A stretch of 64,000 bases of DNA from NCBI GenBank assembly GCA_025463305.1, contig JAOBWK010000062.1:1-64000 (forward strand), in the 5' to 3' direction. Source of the DNA: Ilumatobacteraceae bacterium (GTDB taxonomy: Bacteria; Actinomycetota; Acidimicrobiia; Acidimicrobiales; Ilumatobacteraceae). The notes under the pieces are model-generated. The model made no database searches. It was given only the letters and a program-made list of their open reading frames with translations, and had not been told where the DNA came from. Made by a program: the position numbers and the translations under genes. Below are positions 53,706 to 64,000 of the stretch, one piece after another. Numbering within the stretch: the first letter of the stretch is position 1; every line of letters starts with the position of its first letter.

Positions 53706-54764
53706 TCAGCGGCCGCCGATTCGGAAGACCGTGGCGTCGCCCGTGAGGATCGCGTGCTCGCCGTCGAGCATCGCCATGCACGTTCCAGGCGCGATGCCGA
53801 CGTCGTCGATCGTGCCCGCGGTGCAGAAGACCAGCTCGGGGCCGTCGGCGATCCAGCGCGTCGTGCCGTCGACGTCGTAGCGGGTGATCCGGAAGTCGTC
53901 GACGGGGACGGGGAACGTGACGCCGCCGTCGTCGGCGACGACGGGATGGACCAGCGGGTCGGCCAGGGGAGTGTCGTCGAGGATCCGCAGCACCTCGTCT
54001 ACATCGACGTACTTGGCCGTCAGTCCGCAGCGCAGCACGTTGTCCGACGCGGCCATGACCTCGATGCCGGTGCCGCGCAGATAGGCGTGGATGTTGCCGG
54101 CGCCGAGGAAGATCGCCTCGCCGGGCTTCATCTGCAGGTAGTTGAGCAGCAGGATGATGGCGGCCGACGGATCGCCGGGGTACAGCTCGGCGGCCGTCGC
54201 GAGCCAACGGCAACAGGGATCGTGATGACCCGCGGCGGCGGTGACGAGGCCGGTGATGTCCGGGCGATCGTGGAGCAGCAGCCCGATGGCCGCGTTGACC
54301 CCGCCGTGGCCGAGGATCGCGCGCAACGGCGCAGCGCTCGGCCCGAGCTCGGCGAGCAGCGCGTCGGTCTGATCGAGCGGGGCGATGCCGCACACCGCCT
54401 CGAACGGCGTCAACGCGTACATCAGCTCCGGCTTGTGCATCCGGTCGCGGTAGTTGCGGTGCGGCGAGTCGATCGGGATGCCGGCTGCCTCCTCACGGTC
54501 GAAGCCGGCGATCGCCTGCGCGCGCGATGGATGCACTTGCAACGACAGTGGCGTGTCGGCCGCGAGCACCTTCAGCAGGAACGACAGCGGGCCGACGGCC
54601 GACTCCAGGGTGCGGCCGTCATCGAGGTGGCTCGGTCCGCCCGGATGGGTGCCGAACCACAGCTCGGCCTGCGGGCGTCCGTCGGGCTCGACGCCGAGCA
54701 GGTCGGCGATGGCCGTGGGATGACCCCACGCGTAGTGCTGGATGACCCCGTTGACGTGCTGCAT
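53706..54764 (-). CDS. manA: Mannose-6-phosphate isomerase, class I
   Basis: A 352-residue zinc isomerase that interconverts mannose-6-phosphate and fructose-6-phosphate. The YAWGHPTAIADLLG start, AELWFGTHPGGPS, LSFLLKVLAADTPLSLQVHP (zinc ligands), HKPELMYALTPFEAVCG and FLGAGNIHAYLRGTGIEVMA are the family blocks. Product feeds GDP-mannose and glycan synthesis. Start 54764 gives MQHVNGVIQHYAWG. Confidence 0.95.
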   Translation of the reverse strand: MQHVNGVIQHYAWGHPTAIADLLGVEPDGRPQAELWFGTHPGGPSHLDDGRTLESAVGPLSFLLKVLAADTPLSLQVHPSRAQAIAGFDREEAAGIPIDSPHRNYRDRMHKPELMYALTPFEAVCGIAPLDQTDALLAELGPSAAPLRAILGHGGVNAAIGLLLHDRPDITGLVTAAAGHHDPCCRWLATAAELYPGDPSAAIILLLNYLQMKPGEAIFLGAGNIHAYLRGTGIEVMAASDNVLRCGLTAKYVDVDEVLRILDDTPLADPLVHPVVADDGGVTFPVPVDDFRITRYDVDGTTRWIADGPELVFCTAGTIDDVGIAPGTCMAMLDGEHAILTGDATVFRIGGR

Positions 54765-54793
54765 GACCAGCGCCAACCTATCGCGCAGGCGGT

Positions 54794-55228
54794 TCAGCCC
54801 GCCGGGAGGTTCACCGTCAACGTGCCGCTGACGTGCTCGCCGTAGTCGTTCATGGCGCGGAGCGTGACCTCGACCAGTGCCTCGCCGGCGTCGAGCGCGG
54901 TCACGGCCGTGACCGAGCCGGTGTAGGTGAGGATCGTGTTCGCGTACGCCGGGCCGCCGAGGCGGATCTTCAGCGAGCGCACCATCGCCTCCGGACCCGC
55001 CCAGTCGGTGACGAAGCGGCTGCAGTAGGCCGTGTCGGAGAGGATGTTCATGAAGATCTCCGGCGATCCCTGCGCGTTCGCGTAGTTGCGATCGTGGTGC
55101 ACCGGCATGAAGTCGCGCGTCGCGATCGCGCCGGCCACCACGACGGTGGCGGTCATGTCGATCACCAGCTCGGGCAGCTGGTCGCCGACGGCGACATCGG
55201 CGAGCGTCAGGGTGCGGTGCGCGCTCAC
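54794..55228 (-). CDS. MaoC-like hot-dog dehydratase subunit
   Basis: A 144-residue hot-dog fold protein with a GTG start. The MaoC-type hydratase signature is in ATRDFMPVHHDRNYANAQG (Asp and His near the hydratase motif), followed by IFMNILSDTAYCSRFVTDW. It pairs with the gene just upstream, with a GTGA overlap between them, so the two probably form a heteromeric enoyl-CoA hydratase or dehydratase for lipid or steroid side chains. Confidence 0.86.
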   Translation of the reverse strand: MSAHRTLTLADVAVGDQLPELVIDMTATVVVAGAIATRDFMPVHHDRNYANAQGSPEIFMNILSDTAYCSRFVTDWAGPEAMVRSLKIRLGGPAYANTILTYTGSVTAVTALDAGEALVEVTLRAMNDYGEHVSGTLTVNLPAG

Positions 55229-55776
55229 GCTGCGCTCCCCGGCTTGAACTTGAGGACGCGGAACCGCTGCGTGCCCACGATCTCGCCGGACTCGACCGTG
55301 TAGGTGGTGACCCACGTGACGAAGTGGCCGATGCCCATTCGCGTCGTCTTCTGGTTCGAGATCGACTCGATCACGGCCGCGGACGACACCACCTCGCCCG
55401 GCCGCAGGTAGCGCTCGATCTCGAACTCCGAGTTGGCCGCGAGCGTGCCGACGAAGCCGGCCTCGTCGAACACGGCGAGCGGACCACGGTCGTTCGACGG
55501 TTGTGGGGCGCCGCCGCGCTCCTTGATGCCCGTGATCATCGGTGTGCCCATCGTCCACGTCTGCAGCATCAGCGGCGGAGCGACGATGCCGCCGAACCGC
55601 GACGCCTCGGCGAACTCCGGATCGACGTACACCGGGTTGTCGTCCTCGAACGCGGCCGCCCAGTGGCGGATCATCGGCTGGTTCACCGGGTCGGGCCCAG
55701 AGTGGGGTGCGGCCGACCCCATCGGCGTTCCGACCAGTGCGTCGAGCGTCGCCTGGAAGTCCTGTCCCTCGTCCAT
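55225..55776 (-). CDS. FAS1-like dehydratase (MaoC N-terminal) subunit
   Basis: A 183-residue hot-dog protein. DPVNQPMIRHWAAAFEDDNP and VYVDPEFAEASRFGGIVAPP are the conserved start of the MaoC-dehydratase-N / FAS1-like domain, with later TRMGIGHFVTWVTTYTVESG. This half usually lacks the catalytic pair and partners with a second subunit, here the next gene, whose start it overlaps. Start at 55776 is chosen; an ATG six codons upstream is possible. Confidence 0.86.
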   Translation of the reverse strand: MDEGQDFQATLDALVGTPMGSAAPHSGPDPVNQPMIRHWAAAFEDDNPVYVDPEFAEASRFGGIVAPPLMLQTWTMGTPMITGIKERGGAPQPSNDRGPLAVFDEAGFVGTLAANSEFEIERYLRPGEVVSSAAVIESISNQKTTRMGIGHFVTWVTTYTVESGEIVGTQRFRVLKFKPGSAA

Positions 55777-55845
55777 CGCCGGCCATCCTGGCATGCGCCC
55801 GCGCGAGCGCGACCCGTCGGAGCCCCAACGCGAGACCAGGACGGC

Positions 55846-56505
55846 TCAGAAGAGGCGGAGCTCGTCCGGACGCATGCCGCGCAACTCGTCGTAGTCGACC
55901 TCGACCCACGTGAACCCGCGTGCCTCGGCCAGCACGCGCGCCTGGGGCTTGACGACCTGGGCGACGAACACGCCGCGCACGGCGCCGAGTGACGAATCGA
56001 GGTGCAGCCGCTCGATGTACCGGGCGAGCTGCTCGACCCCGTCGATCTCGCCGCGGCGCTTGACCTCGATGGCCACGACCTGACCGCCGGCATCGCGGCA
56101 GACGAGGTCGATCGGGCCGATGGCCGTCGGGTACTCGCGGCGCACCAGCGTGAGGCCGACCTCGATGGAGTGCGGCGACGCGGCGAGCAGCTCCTGGAGA
56201 TGGGCCTCGACGCCGTCCTTCTGCAGCCCGGGATCCTCGCCCAGCTCGTGACCGGCCTCGTGGATGATCTCGAGCAGGTTGATGGTGAGCTGCTCGGCCT
56301 TCGGGTTGGTGACGATCCAGTGATCGCCGTGGTCGACGAGCGTGTTCGGGGCGTTCATCCAGTTGAGCGGCTTGTACGCGCCGCCGTCGGCGTGGATGGC
56401 CACGCAGCCGTCGGCCTTGACCATGATCAGCCGCACGGCCTCGGGCAGGTGGGCGGAGAGCCGACCGTTGTAGTCGACGGTGCAGCGGGCGATCACGAGG
56501 CGCAT
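55846..56505 (-). CDS. nucS: Endonuclease NucS (mismatch repair)
   Basis: A 219-residue mismatch-specific endonuclease used by actinobacteria and archaea in place of MutS-MutL. The N-terminal DNA-binding part begins [20 protein letters not shown]. The C-terminal RecB-like nuclease core is visible in [15 protein letters not shown] and [21 protein letters not shown] with the Asp, Glu and Lys of the active site. It ends with DELRLF, the sliding-clamp-binding tail. Its presence supports an actinobacterial host. Confidence 0.95.
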   Translation of the reverse strand: MRLVIARCTVDYNGRLSAHLPEAVRLIMVKADGCVAIHADGGAYKPLNWMNAPNTLVDHGDHWIVTNPKAEQLTINLLEIIHEAGHELGEDPGLQKDGVEAHLQELLAASPHSIEVGLTLVRREYPTAIGPIDLVCRDAGGQVVAIEVKRRGEIDGVEQLARYIERLHLDSSLGAVRGVFVAQVVKPQARVLAEARGFTWVEVDYDELRGMRPDELRLF

Positions 56506-56568
56506 GAGGTGGTCCAGGTTAGAGCGAGCGGGCCGCAGCGGCGGGAATCCCGCGTCGCCCCTCGGACG

Positions 56569-58170
56569 TCACTTGCCGACGTGGTCGCGCATCCGCTTCT
56601 GGATCAGCTCGCGCCGGGCCTGGAGGTCCTTGTACGTCAGCGAGTCGGCGGTGGGCTCGAGCCCGAAGCCGGCCTTGACGCTGTCGAGGTCCACCGTCCA
56701 CGAGTCCGGAGCGACGCCGAGCTCGCGGCCCAGCCGCTCGCCGTGGCGCTGCGCGAACAGCATCGAGATGTTGGCGATCTCACCGATGATGTCGAGGTTC
56801 GGCGCGAGCCGAGCGATGGCACCGTCGAGGAACACCATGTTCTTGACGTAGAGCATCAGCTCCTTCGGCAGTCGGGCGCCGTAGCCGAGCAGGGCTTTGA
56901 CGACGCGCTGCACCTCCTTGACCAGCTCCTCGCCCGACAGCGTCGTCGGGTCGATGGTGGGCTGATCGAGGCGCAGGTCCTTGATGACCGCGTCGAGGTC
57001 GGTGTCGCGGGGGAGCGCGCCCAGGTCGCGCAGCGCGGCGATCTGGCCCTTGACGTCGTTGCTCGTGGCCCCGAGCATCAGCCGCAGGAAGGCCAGCCGA
57101 CGCTCGTTGCTGAGCCGGCCGACGATGCCGAAGTCGAGCAGCGCGGTGCGCCCGTCGGCGAGCACCAGCATGTTGCCGCCGTGGAGGTCGCCGTGGAAGA
57201 TGCCCTCCACCATCGCGCCCTCCATGAAGGCGATCATCCCGGAGCGAATGACGGCTTCGGTGTCGATGCCCGCGTCGTGCATGCCGGCGACGTCGTCGAA
57301 GTTGAAGCCGTTGACTCGCTCCATCACCAGCACGCGACGCGTCACGAGCTTGGGGTGCGGGCGGGGAACCACGAAGCGGTCCTGCTTCAGGTCGTGCAGG
57401 ACGGCCGCCATGTCGAGCATGTTGGCGCCCTCGATGCGGAAGTCGAGCTCCTCGACGATCGTCTCGGCGAACAGGTCGACGAGCGCCGGCGGGTTGGCGA
57501 GCGCGGCGATGGGGATCCGCCCGACGAGGTGCGGGGCGAGCCAGGCCATGACGCGCAGGTCCTTGCGCACGAGTTGGCTGACGGCCGGGCGCTGCACCTT
57601 GACGACCACCTCTTCGCCGGAGAGCAGAGTGGCCGCGTGCACCTGGGCGATGGACGCCGCGGCGATCGGCTTGGTGTCGAAGAACGAGAACACGTCCTCG
57701 AGCCGGGCGCCGAGGTCCTGCTCCACGGTGAGGCGCACGTCGTCCCACGACTCGGCCGGCACCTGATCGCGGCAGAGCTTGAACTCACTGACGAGCTCGG
57801 CGGGGAACAGTCCGTCGCCGCTGGAGATGATCTGGCCGAGCTTGATGTACGTGGGGCCGAGCACCTCGGCCGCCTTGCGCAGGCGGAGCGACACGTCGGC
57901 ACGGCTCGCGCTCTGGTCGGCGTACTGCTTGCGGCGCTTGCGGACCGCCCACGGGACGATGGCGTAGCCCAGCCGGCCGGCGACGCTGACGACGCGCGTG
58001 CCGGGTGGCAGCTTCGACGGCTTGGTCAGTCGCGGCACCTCGGCCTGCGCTGCCGCGCGGAGTCGGGCTGCGAGGGGCAGCCAGGCAATGTCGGAGCGGT
58101 CGAGCACCCATGGGGCGGCATCGGTGAACGCACCCCACGCCTGGTCGTCGTTGGTGATCGTCGGCACCCC
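56569..58170 (-). CDS. ABC1/UbiB-family protein kinase-like
   Basis: A 533-residue atypical kinase. The family's KxGQ motif is in GPTYIKLGQIISSGDGLFP, the alanine-rich loop in AAASIAQVHAATL, the nucleotide-binding lysine in VVVKVQRPAV, and the DFG-like motif in LLDFGIVGRLSN. The C-terminus may carry a membrane-associated helix. UbiB proteins support quinone or lipid metabolism. The start is uncertain: GTG 58170 is used, and a GTG at 58212 would add 14 residues. Confidence 0.9.
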   Translation of the reverse strand, partial: GVPTITNDDQAWGAFTDAAPWVLDRSDIAWLPLAARLRAAAQAEVPRLTKPSKLPPGTRVVSVAGRLGYAIVPWAVRKRRKQYADQSASRADVSLRLRKAAEVLGPTYIKLGQIISSGDGLFPAELVSEFKLCRDQVPAESWDDVRLTVEQDLGARLEDVFSFFDTKPIAAASIAQVHAATLLSGEEVVVKVQRPAVSQLVRKDLRVMAWLAPHLVGRIPIAALANPPALVDLFAETIVEELDFRIEGANMLDMAAVLHDLKQDRFVVPRPHPKLVTRRVLVMERVNGFNFDDVAGMHDAGIDTEAVIRSGMIAFMEGAMVEGIFHGDLHGGNMLVLADGRTALLDFGIVGRLSNERRLAFLRLMLGATSNDVKGQIAALRDLGALPRDTDLDAVIKDLRLDQPTIDPTTLSGEELVKEVQRVVKALLGYGARLPKELMLYVKNMVFLDGAIARLAPNLDIIGEIANISMLFAQRHGERLGRELGVAPDSWTVDLDSVKAGFGLEPTADSLTYKDLQARRELIQKRMRDHVGK

Positions 58171-58300
58171 GTCAGTCTGGCTGCCCGCACGACCTCGGCG
58201 TTGCGCGAGCACCGGACTTGTCGCGAGTGGTGCCGAGCGTCACACGACGCGACGGGACCGTGCGCCCGGCGATCGGCCAGCCGGCCCATCGGCCGTCCGG

Positions 58301-59122
58301 TCAGCCGAAGCGCGGTGGGCGCTTCTCGCGCAACGCAGCGACGCCCTCGCGGTACTCGGCCGTGGCCATCGCCTCGCTCATCAACCGCTTCGACTCGACG
58401 ATCGACGCGCCGACGTCGTGGCTGAGCAGATCGTCGTAGACCTGACGCTTCGTCATCCGCACCGCGGTGGGTCCGGCGGTGTCGGCCAGCCGGCGGGCGT
58501 AGGCCGTCGCTGTCGCCAAGGTGGATTCGCCGTCGGTGCACACGCCGTTCCACAGCCCCCAGTCGGTCGTCTCGGCGGCGGTGAACACCCGCCCGGACAG
58601 CAGCAGATCGTTGGCGCGGGTGACGCCGGCGAGGCGGGGCAGGATCCAGCTCAAGCCGTACTCCGCCGGCAGGCCGAGCTTGGCGGCCGCCGTCGTCATC
58701 TTCGCGCCCGCACTGGCGAAGCGGAGGTCGCAGAACATCGCCACCGCGAGCCCGATGCCGGCGCACGCACCGTTCACCGCGGCGATCAACGGCAGGCGCA
58801 TCCCGAACTGGAACGCGAACTCGTGATCGAGCTCGGGGCGCACGCCGTACCCGGGCGTCGCCGCCGCGTCATCGAGGCCGGTGTCGTAGCTGCCCCGCTC
58901 GGCGTGGCCGGCGAGCGCTTCACTGTCGCCGCCGACGCAGAACGCCGGGGGAGTGCCTGTGAGGACCACGGCACGCACGGCGGGATCGGCTTCCAGCTCG
59001 GCGAGGATCCAGCGGTACTCGGTGTGCATCCGCCCGGTCCAGGCGTTGTGCCGGTGCGGGCGGTGCAGCCACACGGTGGCGACGTGTCCGTCCACCTCGA
59101 ACCGGGTCGACTTCAGCTCCAC
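58301..59122 (-). CDS. Enoyl-CoA hydratase/isomerase (crotonase) family
   Basis: A 273-residue crotonase-fold protein. The oxyanion-hole strands are in AFCVGGDSEALAGHAERGSY and NGACAGIGLAVAMFCDLRFA; a catalytic Glu is plausible in AAKLGLPAEYGLSWILPRLA. A C-terminal helical part follows. It acts on CoA thioesters in fatty-acid or ring degradation, exact substrate unknown. It is close to, but separate from, the neighbouring phosphatase gene (12 bases). Confidence 0.9.
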   Translation of the reverse strand: MELKSTRFEVDGHVATVWLHRPHRHNAWTGRMHTEYRWILAELEADPAVRAVVLTGTPPAFCVGGDSEALAGHAERGSYDTGLDDAAATPGYGVRPELDHEFAFQFGMRLPLIAAVNGACAGIGLAVAMFCDLRFASAGAKMTTAAAKLGLPAEYGLSWILPRLAGVTRANDLLLSGRVFTAAETTDWGLWNGVCTDGESTLATATAYARRLADTAGPTAVRMTKRQVYDDLLSHDVGASIVESKRLMSEAMATAEYREGVAALREKRPPRFG

Positions 59123-59134
59123 GGATGCCCGACC

Positions 59135-59953
59135 TCAGCGCCAGCCGGCATCGCGACGTCGCCGCCAGCGATCACCCCACAGCGCGTCGAGCACCGGCTC
59201 GGCGAGCTCCTGGCGACACAGCAGGAAGTCGGGGAGCCACGCGTCGCGAGCGTTGTAGACGAGCGGCGAACCGTCGATGCGGCTGACGTGCAGGCCGGCG
59301 GCCGCCGCCACACCGGTCGGCGCGGCGGAGTCCCACTGGTACATCCCGCCGTCGTGCAGGTAGATGTCGGCCTCGCCGAGCACGACGGCCATGCCCTTGG
59401 CGCCGGCCGAGCCGAGGCGCACGGCCTCGCAGCCGAGCTTGTTGGCGACGATGACCGCTGCGTGCGGGGCGCGGTTGCGGCTGGTGATGAGCCGCGGCTT
59501 GTCGAACCGGCGTGGCGGCAGCACCGGCGCGGGATCGGTGGCGAACACCATGTCCATCGCCGGCAGGCTGACCGCAGCGGCGGTGAGCGCATCGGTGTGC
59601 CACAGCGCGACGTGCACGGCCCAGTCGTGACGGCCGCGCTCGCCGTACTCGTTGGTTCCGTCGAGCGGATCGACGATCCACACCCGATCGGTGTGGAACC
59701 GGCGGCCGTCGTCGGCGCCCTCCTCCGACAGCACCGCATCGAGCGGTCGGTGCTCGCCGAGCTCGTGCATCAGGAAGCGGTGGGCGAGCATGTCGCCGTT
59801 GTCCATCACCTGCCACGACGGCGCGTGCGCAGCGAACATCTCGTCGCGCAGCTCGACCAGCAACCGCCCGGCCTCGACGGCCAGCCGGGAGGCCAACGCC
59901 GCGTCGGTCTCGATGCCGTCGGTCGAGTCGGAGGTGCGCGTCGTGGCCTCCAC
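59135..59953 (-). CDS. Inositol-monophosphatase family, CysQ-like phosphatase
   Basis: A 272-residue Mg-dependent phosphatase with a GTG start. The metal-binding blocks are AVLSEEGADDGRRF, VWIVDPLDGTNEYGERG and MYQWDSAAPTGVAAAAGLHV (WDxAAP), characteristic of the IMPase/3'(2'),5'-bisphosphate nucleotidase group. Substrate could be PAP or inositol phosphate. It lies two bases after a small membrane gene and may be in the same transcript as ettA. Confidence 0.88.
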   Translation of the reverse strand: MEATTRTSDSTDGIETDAALASRLAVEAGRLLVELRDEMFAAHAPSWQVMDNGDMLAHRFLMHELGEHRPLDAVLSEEGADDGRRFHTDRVWIVDPLDGTNEYGERGRHDWAVHVALWHTDALTAAAVSLPAMDMVFATDPAPVLPPRRFDKPRLITSRNRAPHAAVIVANKLGCEAVRLGSAGAKGMAVVLGEADIYLHDGGMYQWDSAAPTGVAAAAGLHVSRIDGSPLVYNARDAWLPDFLLCRQELAEPVLDALWGDRWRRRRDAGWR

Positions 59954-59955
59954 CG

Positions 59956-60261
59956 TCAGCTGCGCCGGCCGAGGCGCATGGCTTCGCGGACGAGGTTGCG
60001 GACGTCGGTCTCGGGCGCCCCCGCGGCGACGAGGTTCTGCACCGACGACTCGAGCTGCTCGGCGTCGGCTTCTTCGAACGCGTCGATGGGCTCGCGGCGC
60101 ACGACGGCGGAGGCCGCCAGCAACGACACCGCGGCGACCACTGTGGTGAGCCCGACGGTGAGCACGGCGCCGTTGTTGTTCAGCACCGAGCTGATGATCA
60201 GCCCGGCGATCCCGCACACGAACACCGCGGCACACACCGCACGCAGTGAGCCCAACGTCAT
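59956..60261 (-). CDS. Small two-helix membrane protein
   Basis: A 101-residue protein with two N-terminal transmembrane helices (VCAAVFVCGIAGLIISSVL and AVLTVGLTTVVAAVSLLAAS) and a cytoplasmic helical tail (DAEQLESSVQNLVAAGAPE). No family is recognised. It lies between ettA and the IMPase-like gene on the same strand, 13 and 2 bases from them. Confidence 0.72.
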   Translation of the reverse strand: MTLGSLRAVCAAVFVCGIAGLIISSVLNNNGAVLTVGLTTVVAAVSLLAASAVVRREPIDAFEEADAEQLESSVQNLVAAGAPETDVRNLVREAMRLGRRS

Positions 60262-60274
60262 GGCAGCATCCGCA

Positions 60275-61954
<1,680 letters not shown>

Positions 61955-62100
61955 GACCCGACCAGGCTACCGGGCACGCCGTGTCTGGCCAGGGCTGCGA
62001 GCGCCCACGAGCACAGCGCCGCACGATTCTGTGCTCGCCCCCCACGGCAGTGCTACGTTCTTAAACGAACCGACCACTTGACTAAATGGGGGCCTCCACG

Positions 62101-62859
62101 ATGGAGCTATTTTCGCGATTCGGACTCACCTTCGGCTTCCGTTGGCTGCACGTCCTGGGTGGCATCACCTGGATCGGCTTGCTCTACTACTTCAACCTCG
62201 TCCAGGTGCCGGCGTTCGCCGCGTACGGCGACGAGGGCCGGGCCCGCAACATCGCGATCGACAAGGTCGCCCGCAAGGCGCTCTGGTGGTTCCGCTACGC
62301 CGCGCTGTTCACCCTGGTGACCGGCCTGCTCATCGTGGGCATCACCAAGGACTACATGAAGGACTTCCTGACCAAGAACTCGCTGCAGGGCGTCTCGCAC
62401 GACGCAGCGATCATGGTCGGCATGCTGTTCGGCATCACGATGGCCGCCAACGTCTGGATGGTCATCTGGAAGAACCAGAAGATCGTGCTCGCCAACGCCG
62501 CCAACCTGCTCGCCGGTGGCGAGGCCGATCCGGCCGCTGCCGGTGCCGGTCGGGCCGCGCTGCTGGCCAGCCGTCAGAACACCATCTTCTCGGTGTCGAT
62601 GCTGTTCTTCATGGTCGGCTCGGCGCACTTCTTCAACAGCGGCATCTGGACCGGCGGCCCCGGCAAGGCCTCCGCGTTCGTGGCCATCGCCGTCGTCATC
62701 GGCATCGTGTTCGAGCTCAACTGCCTCGGGATCATCGGCGGCAAGGCGAACACCAACAAGTTGCTCTGGCCCTACGAGAGCCACAAGAACGCGATCATCA
62801 CGGCGTTCAGCCTGTGGTTCGTGCTCTGGATCCTCACCGAGATCCTGTTCAAGGCCTGA
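62101..62859 (+). CDS. PuuD-type (urate hydroxylase N-terminal-like) membrane protein
   Basis: A 252-residue membrane protein with seven or eight helices. FRWLHVLGGITWIGLLYYFN, LWWFRYAALFTLVTGLLIVG, MVGMLFGITMAANVWMVIWK and SVSMLFFMVGSAHFFNSGIW resemble the membrane domain of urate hydroxylase PuuD; conserved His and Trp could bind haem or a quinone. The cytochrome-like partner domain of PuuD is absent, so the function may differ. ATG 62101 is chosen over 62086 because a GGGGG run lies at the right spacing before it. Confidence 0.8.
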   Translation: MELFSRFGLTFGFRWLHVLGGITWIGLLYYFNLVQVPAFAAYGDEGRARNIAIDKVARKALWWFRYAALFTLVTGLLIVGITKDYMKDFLTKNSLQGVSHDAAIMVGMLFGITMAANVWMVIWKNQKIVLANAANLLAGGEADPAAAGAGRAALLASRQNTIFSVSMLFFMVGSAHFFNSGIWTGGPGKASAFVAIAVVIGIVFELNCLGIIGGKANTNKLLWPYESHKNAIITAFSLWFVLWILTEILFKA

Positions 62860-62880
62860 TCCAACAACACGTCGGAACGG

Positions 62881-62913
62881 AAGAAGGACCGCCCCTCGGG
62901 GCGGTCCTTCTTC
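62881..62913 (+). terminator. Bidirectional intrinsic terminator
   Basis: GAAGGACCGCCC (62883-62894) pairs with GGGCGGTCCTTC (62899-62910) around a CTCG tetraloop, followed by TTC repeats on the + strand and by the complementary TTCTTC on the minus strand. It lies between the convergent PuuD-like and cupredoxin genes and should end both transcripts. Confidence 0.88.
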
Positions 62914-62956
62914 GCGTCCGGTCTCGATTGTCGCGCTCAGCGCTTGCGGTGGCGGC

Positions 62957-63346
62957 TCACTTGACGACGAGCGTGGCACGCATCGCGTCGTGTCCGGGCA
63001 CCAGGCACTCGAGGGTGTAGGTGCCGGCGGGCAGGTCGTAGGTGCCGGTGGCGATGTCGCCGCTCTTGCCGACGTTGAGCTCGCCGCCGACGACGGTCTT
63101 GCTCGAGTTGACGATGTCGAGCGTGTGCCGCTGCGCATCGCGGTTGTCGTAGGCGACGACGACGGCGGCACCGGCCGTGGCCGTGTACGACGTCTTGTCG
63201 AACTTGATGCCCGGGCCGGCGTAGACGACCAGGCCGGCGTTCGCCGGGATCGTGGCGCCCGACGAGTTCGACGAGCTGCTGCACCCGACGAGGGCGATGG
63301 TGGCGAGTCCAGCGATGCTGCTCGCGATGAGGTGGCGGGTTTGCAT
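62957..63346 (-). CDS. Plastocyanin-like (cupredoxin) lipoprotein
   Basis: A 129-residue exported blue copper protein. The signal peptide and lipobox read IASSIAGLATIALVGC. The copper ligands are plausible in QRHTLDIV (first His) and YTLECLVPGHDAMRATLVV, which gives the Cys, second His and Met of a type I site. It probably carries electrons at the outer face of the membrane. Start 63346 gives MQTRHLIASS. Confidence 0.9.
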   Translation of the reverse strand: MQTRHLIASSIAGLATIALVGCSSSSNSSGATIPANAGLVVYAGPGIKFDKTSYTATAGAAVVVAYDNRDAQRHTLDIVNSSKTVVGGELNVGKSGDIATGTYDLPAGTYTLECLVPGHDAMRATLVVK

Positions 63347-63508
63347 ACCCCGCAATCTACAAGTCCCCGCTTGTTTAATTCAAGGTGCCCTCCGTCTCAT
63401 CTGGGCTGCGTCTCACCCGGCCGGTCATGTGGGGAACGGCCACACGGGTGCTCGCAGCAACCGCTTGTGCTCAATTCGAGCAGTTCGGGACCGATACCAT
63501 CAGCAGTG

Positions 63509-64000
63509 ATGTCAACGCAACAAGAAACCGGCCAATCCTTCGGCGCGAACTCATGGCTCGTCGACGAGATGTACGAGCAGTTCCGTGCTGATCCGGCCGC
63601 GGTGGGGGAGGCGTGGCAGGAGTTCTTCTCGGACTACAAGAGCACGTCGCCCGACCTCGCGCCGAGCAACGGTGCCACCACCGCAACGGCTCCCGCCCCT
63701 GTCGCCGCCGCGCCGAGCGCGCCCGCTGCTGCGCCTGTCGCAGTCGCCGCGGCCCCGGCTGTCGTCGAGGACCTGAGCGAGCCGATCCGCGGCGCCGGCG
63801 CCGCCATCGCTGCGAACATGGAGCGCAGCCTCTCGGTGCCCACCGCCACCAGCTTCCGCAACGTGCCGGCCAAGCTGCTCGAGGTCAACCGCAAGATCAT
63901 CAACGGCTACCGCACCCGCGCCGGCCAGAGCAAGATCAGCTTCACCCACATCATCGGCTACGCCATCGCCCGCGCCATCGGCGACGCGGTGCCGCAGATG
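63509..64000 (+). CDS. kgd: Multifunctional 2-oxoglutarate decarboxylase/dehydrogenase (Kgd), 5' part
   Basis: The window ends after 164 codons. Residues 1-45 (SWLVDEMYEQFRADPAAVGE, then AWQEFFSDYK) are the small N-terminal region of oxoglutarate dehydrogenase E1-type proteins. After an Ala/Pro-rich linker, residues about 95-164 (LSVPTATSFRNVPAKLLEVN, SKISFTHIIGYAIARAIG) are the start of the E2-like acyltransferase domain. That E1o-linker-E2 order is the actinobacterial Kgd/OdhA layout, in which one chain carries both activities of the tricarboxylic acid cycle step. The rest lies beyond the right edge. Confidence 0.93.
   Translation, partial: MSTQQETGQSFGANSWLVDEMYEQFRADPAAVGEAWQEFFSDYKSTSPDLAPSNGATTATAPAPVAAAPSAPAAAPVAVAAAPAVVEDLSEPIRGAGAAIAANMERSLSVPTATSFRNVPAKLLEVNRKIINGYRTRAGQSKISFTHIIGYAIARAIGDAVPQM

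Overview
The window is very GC-rich DNA from an actinomycete-type bacterium, most likely a member of the Acidimicrobiia (Ilumatobacter-like). Supporting signs are WhiG-type sigma factor next to rpsB-tsf-pyrH-frr-cdsA, the actinobacterial mismatch-repair nuclease NucS, F420-type oxidoreductases, a Kgd-type 2-oxoglutarate decarboxylase start, and large secreted proteins that carry a repeated PxRLLDTR module. The class assignment is an inference from gene content; no rRNA is present.

Layout. 1-4062: a region with softer codon bias than the rest, holding a HTH/PAS-EAL signalling pair, a broken CPBP protease remnant and a manganese-type (yybP-ykoY) riboswitch in front of a GDT1-family cation exporter. 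It ends in a 3' fragment of tRNA-Arg(UCU), so it looks like the end of an integrated element. 4230-16700: oxidoreductases of accessory metabolism, a large secreted protein, a selenoprotein of the ResA/redoxin type with an in-frame UGA and a SECIS-like hairpin, a molybdopterin oxidoreductase and a DUF3048 lipoprotein. 16200-18770: a three-gene catabolic-looking cluster (CitE-like lyase, amidohydrolase, cupin). 18860-22960: a tightly coupled MoxR/DUF58/DUF4129 operon. 22970-34160: lipoproteins, a secreted reprolysin-like metalloprotease, an MFS exporter, an aldo/keto reductase, folE, NUDIX and VOC proteins. 34169-35655: tRNA-Leu(UAG) followed by a graveyard of broken genes (LCP protein, sigma-factor start, HerA-like ATPase start). 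35700-40000: small conserved proteins, a SufR-like regulator and ClpP.

40121-53583 is a conserved core block on the + strand: yifB, dprA, xerC, whiG, a degenerate M23 protein, rpsB, tsf, pyrH, frr, cdsA, dxr, an M50 site-2 protease and ispG. It couples DNA uptake/processing, chromosome resolution, translation, UMP and phospholipid synthesis and the MEP isoprenoid pathway. 53706-61954 is a mostly minus-strand block: manA, a two-subunit hydratase pair, nucS, a UbiB-family kinase, an enoyl-CoA hydratase, an inositol-phosphatase-family protein and ettA. The right end has a PuuD-like membrane protein, a blue-copper lipoprotein and the start of kgd, cut by the window edge.

The strongest special observations are the selenoprotein (11316-12455), the riboswitch with a Shine-Dalgarno-sequestering hairpin (2826-2980), the tRNA-Arg attachment-site scar (4011-4062), and the secreted-protein module, one copy of which has codon usage quite unlike the gene that contains it.
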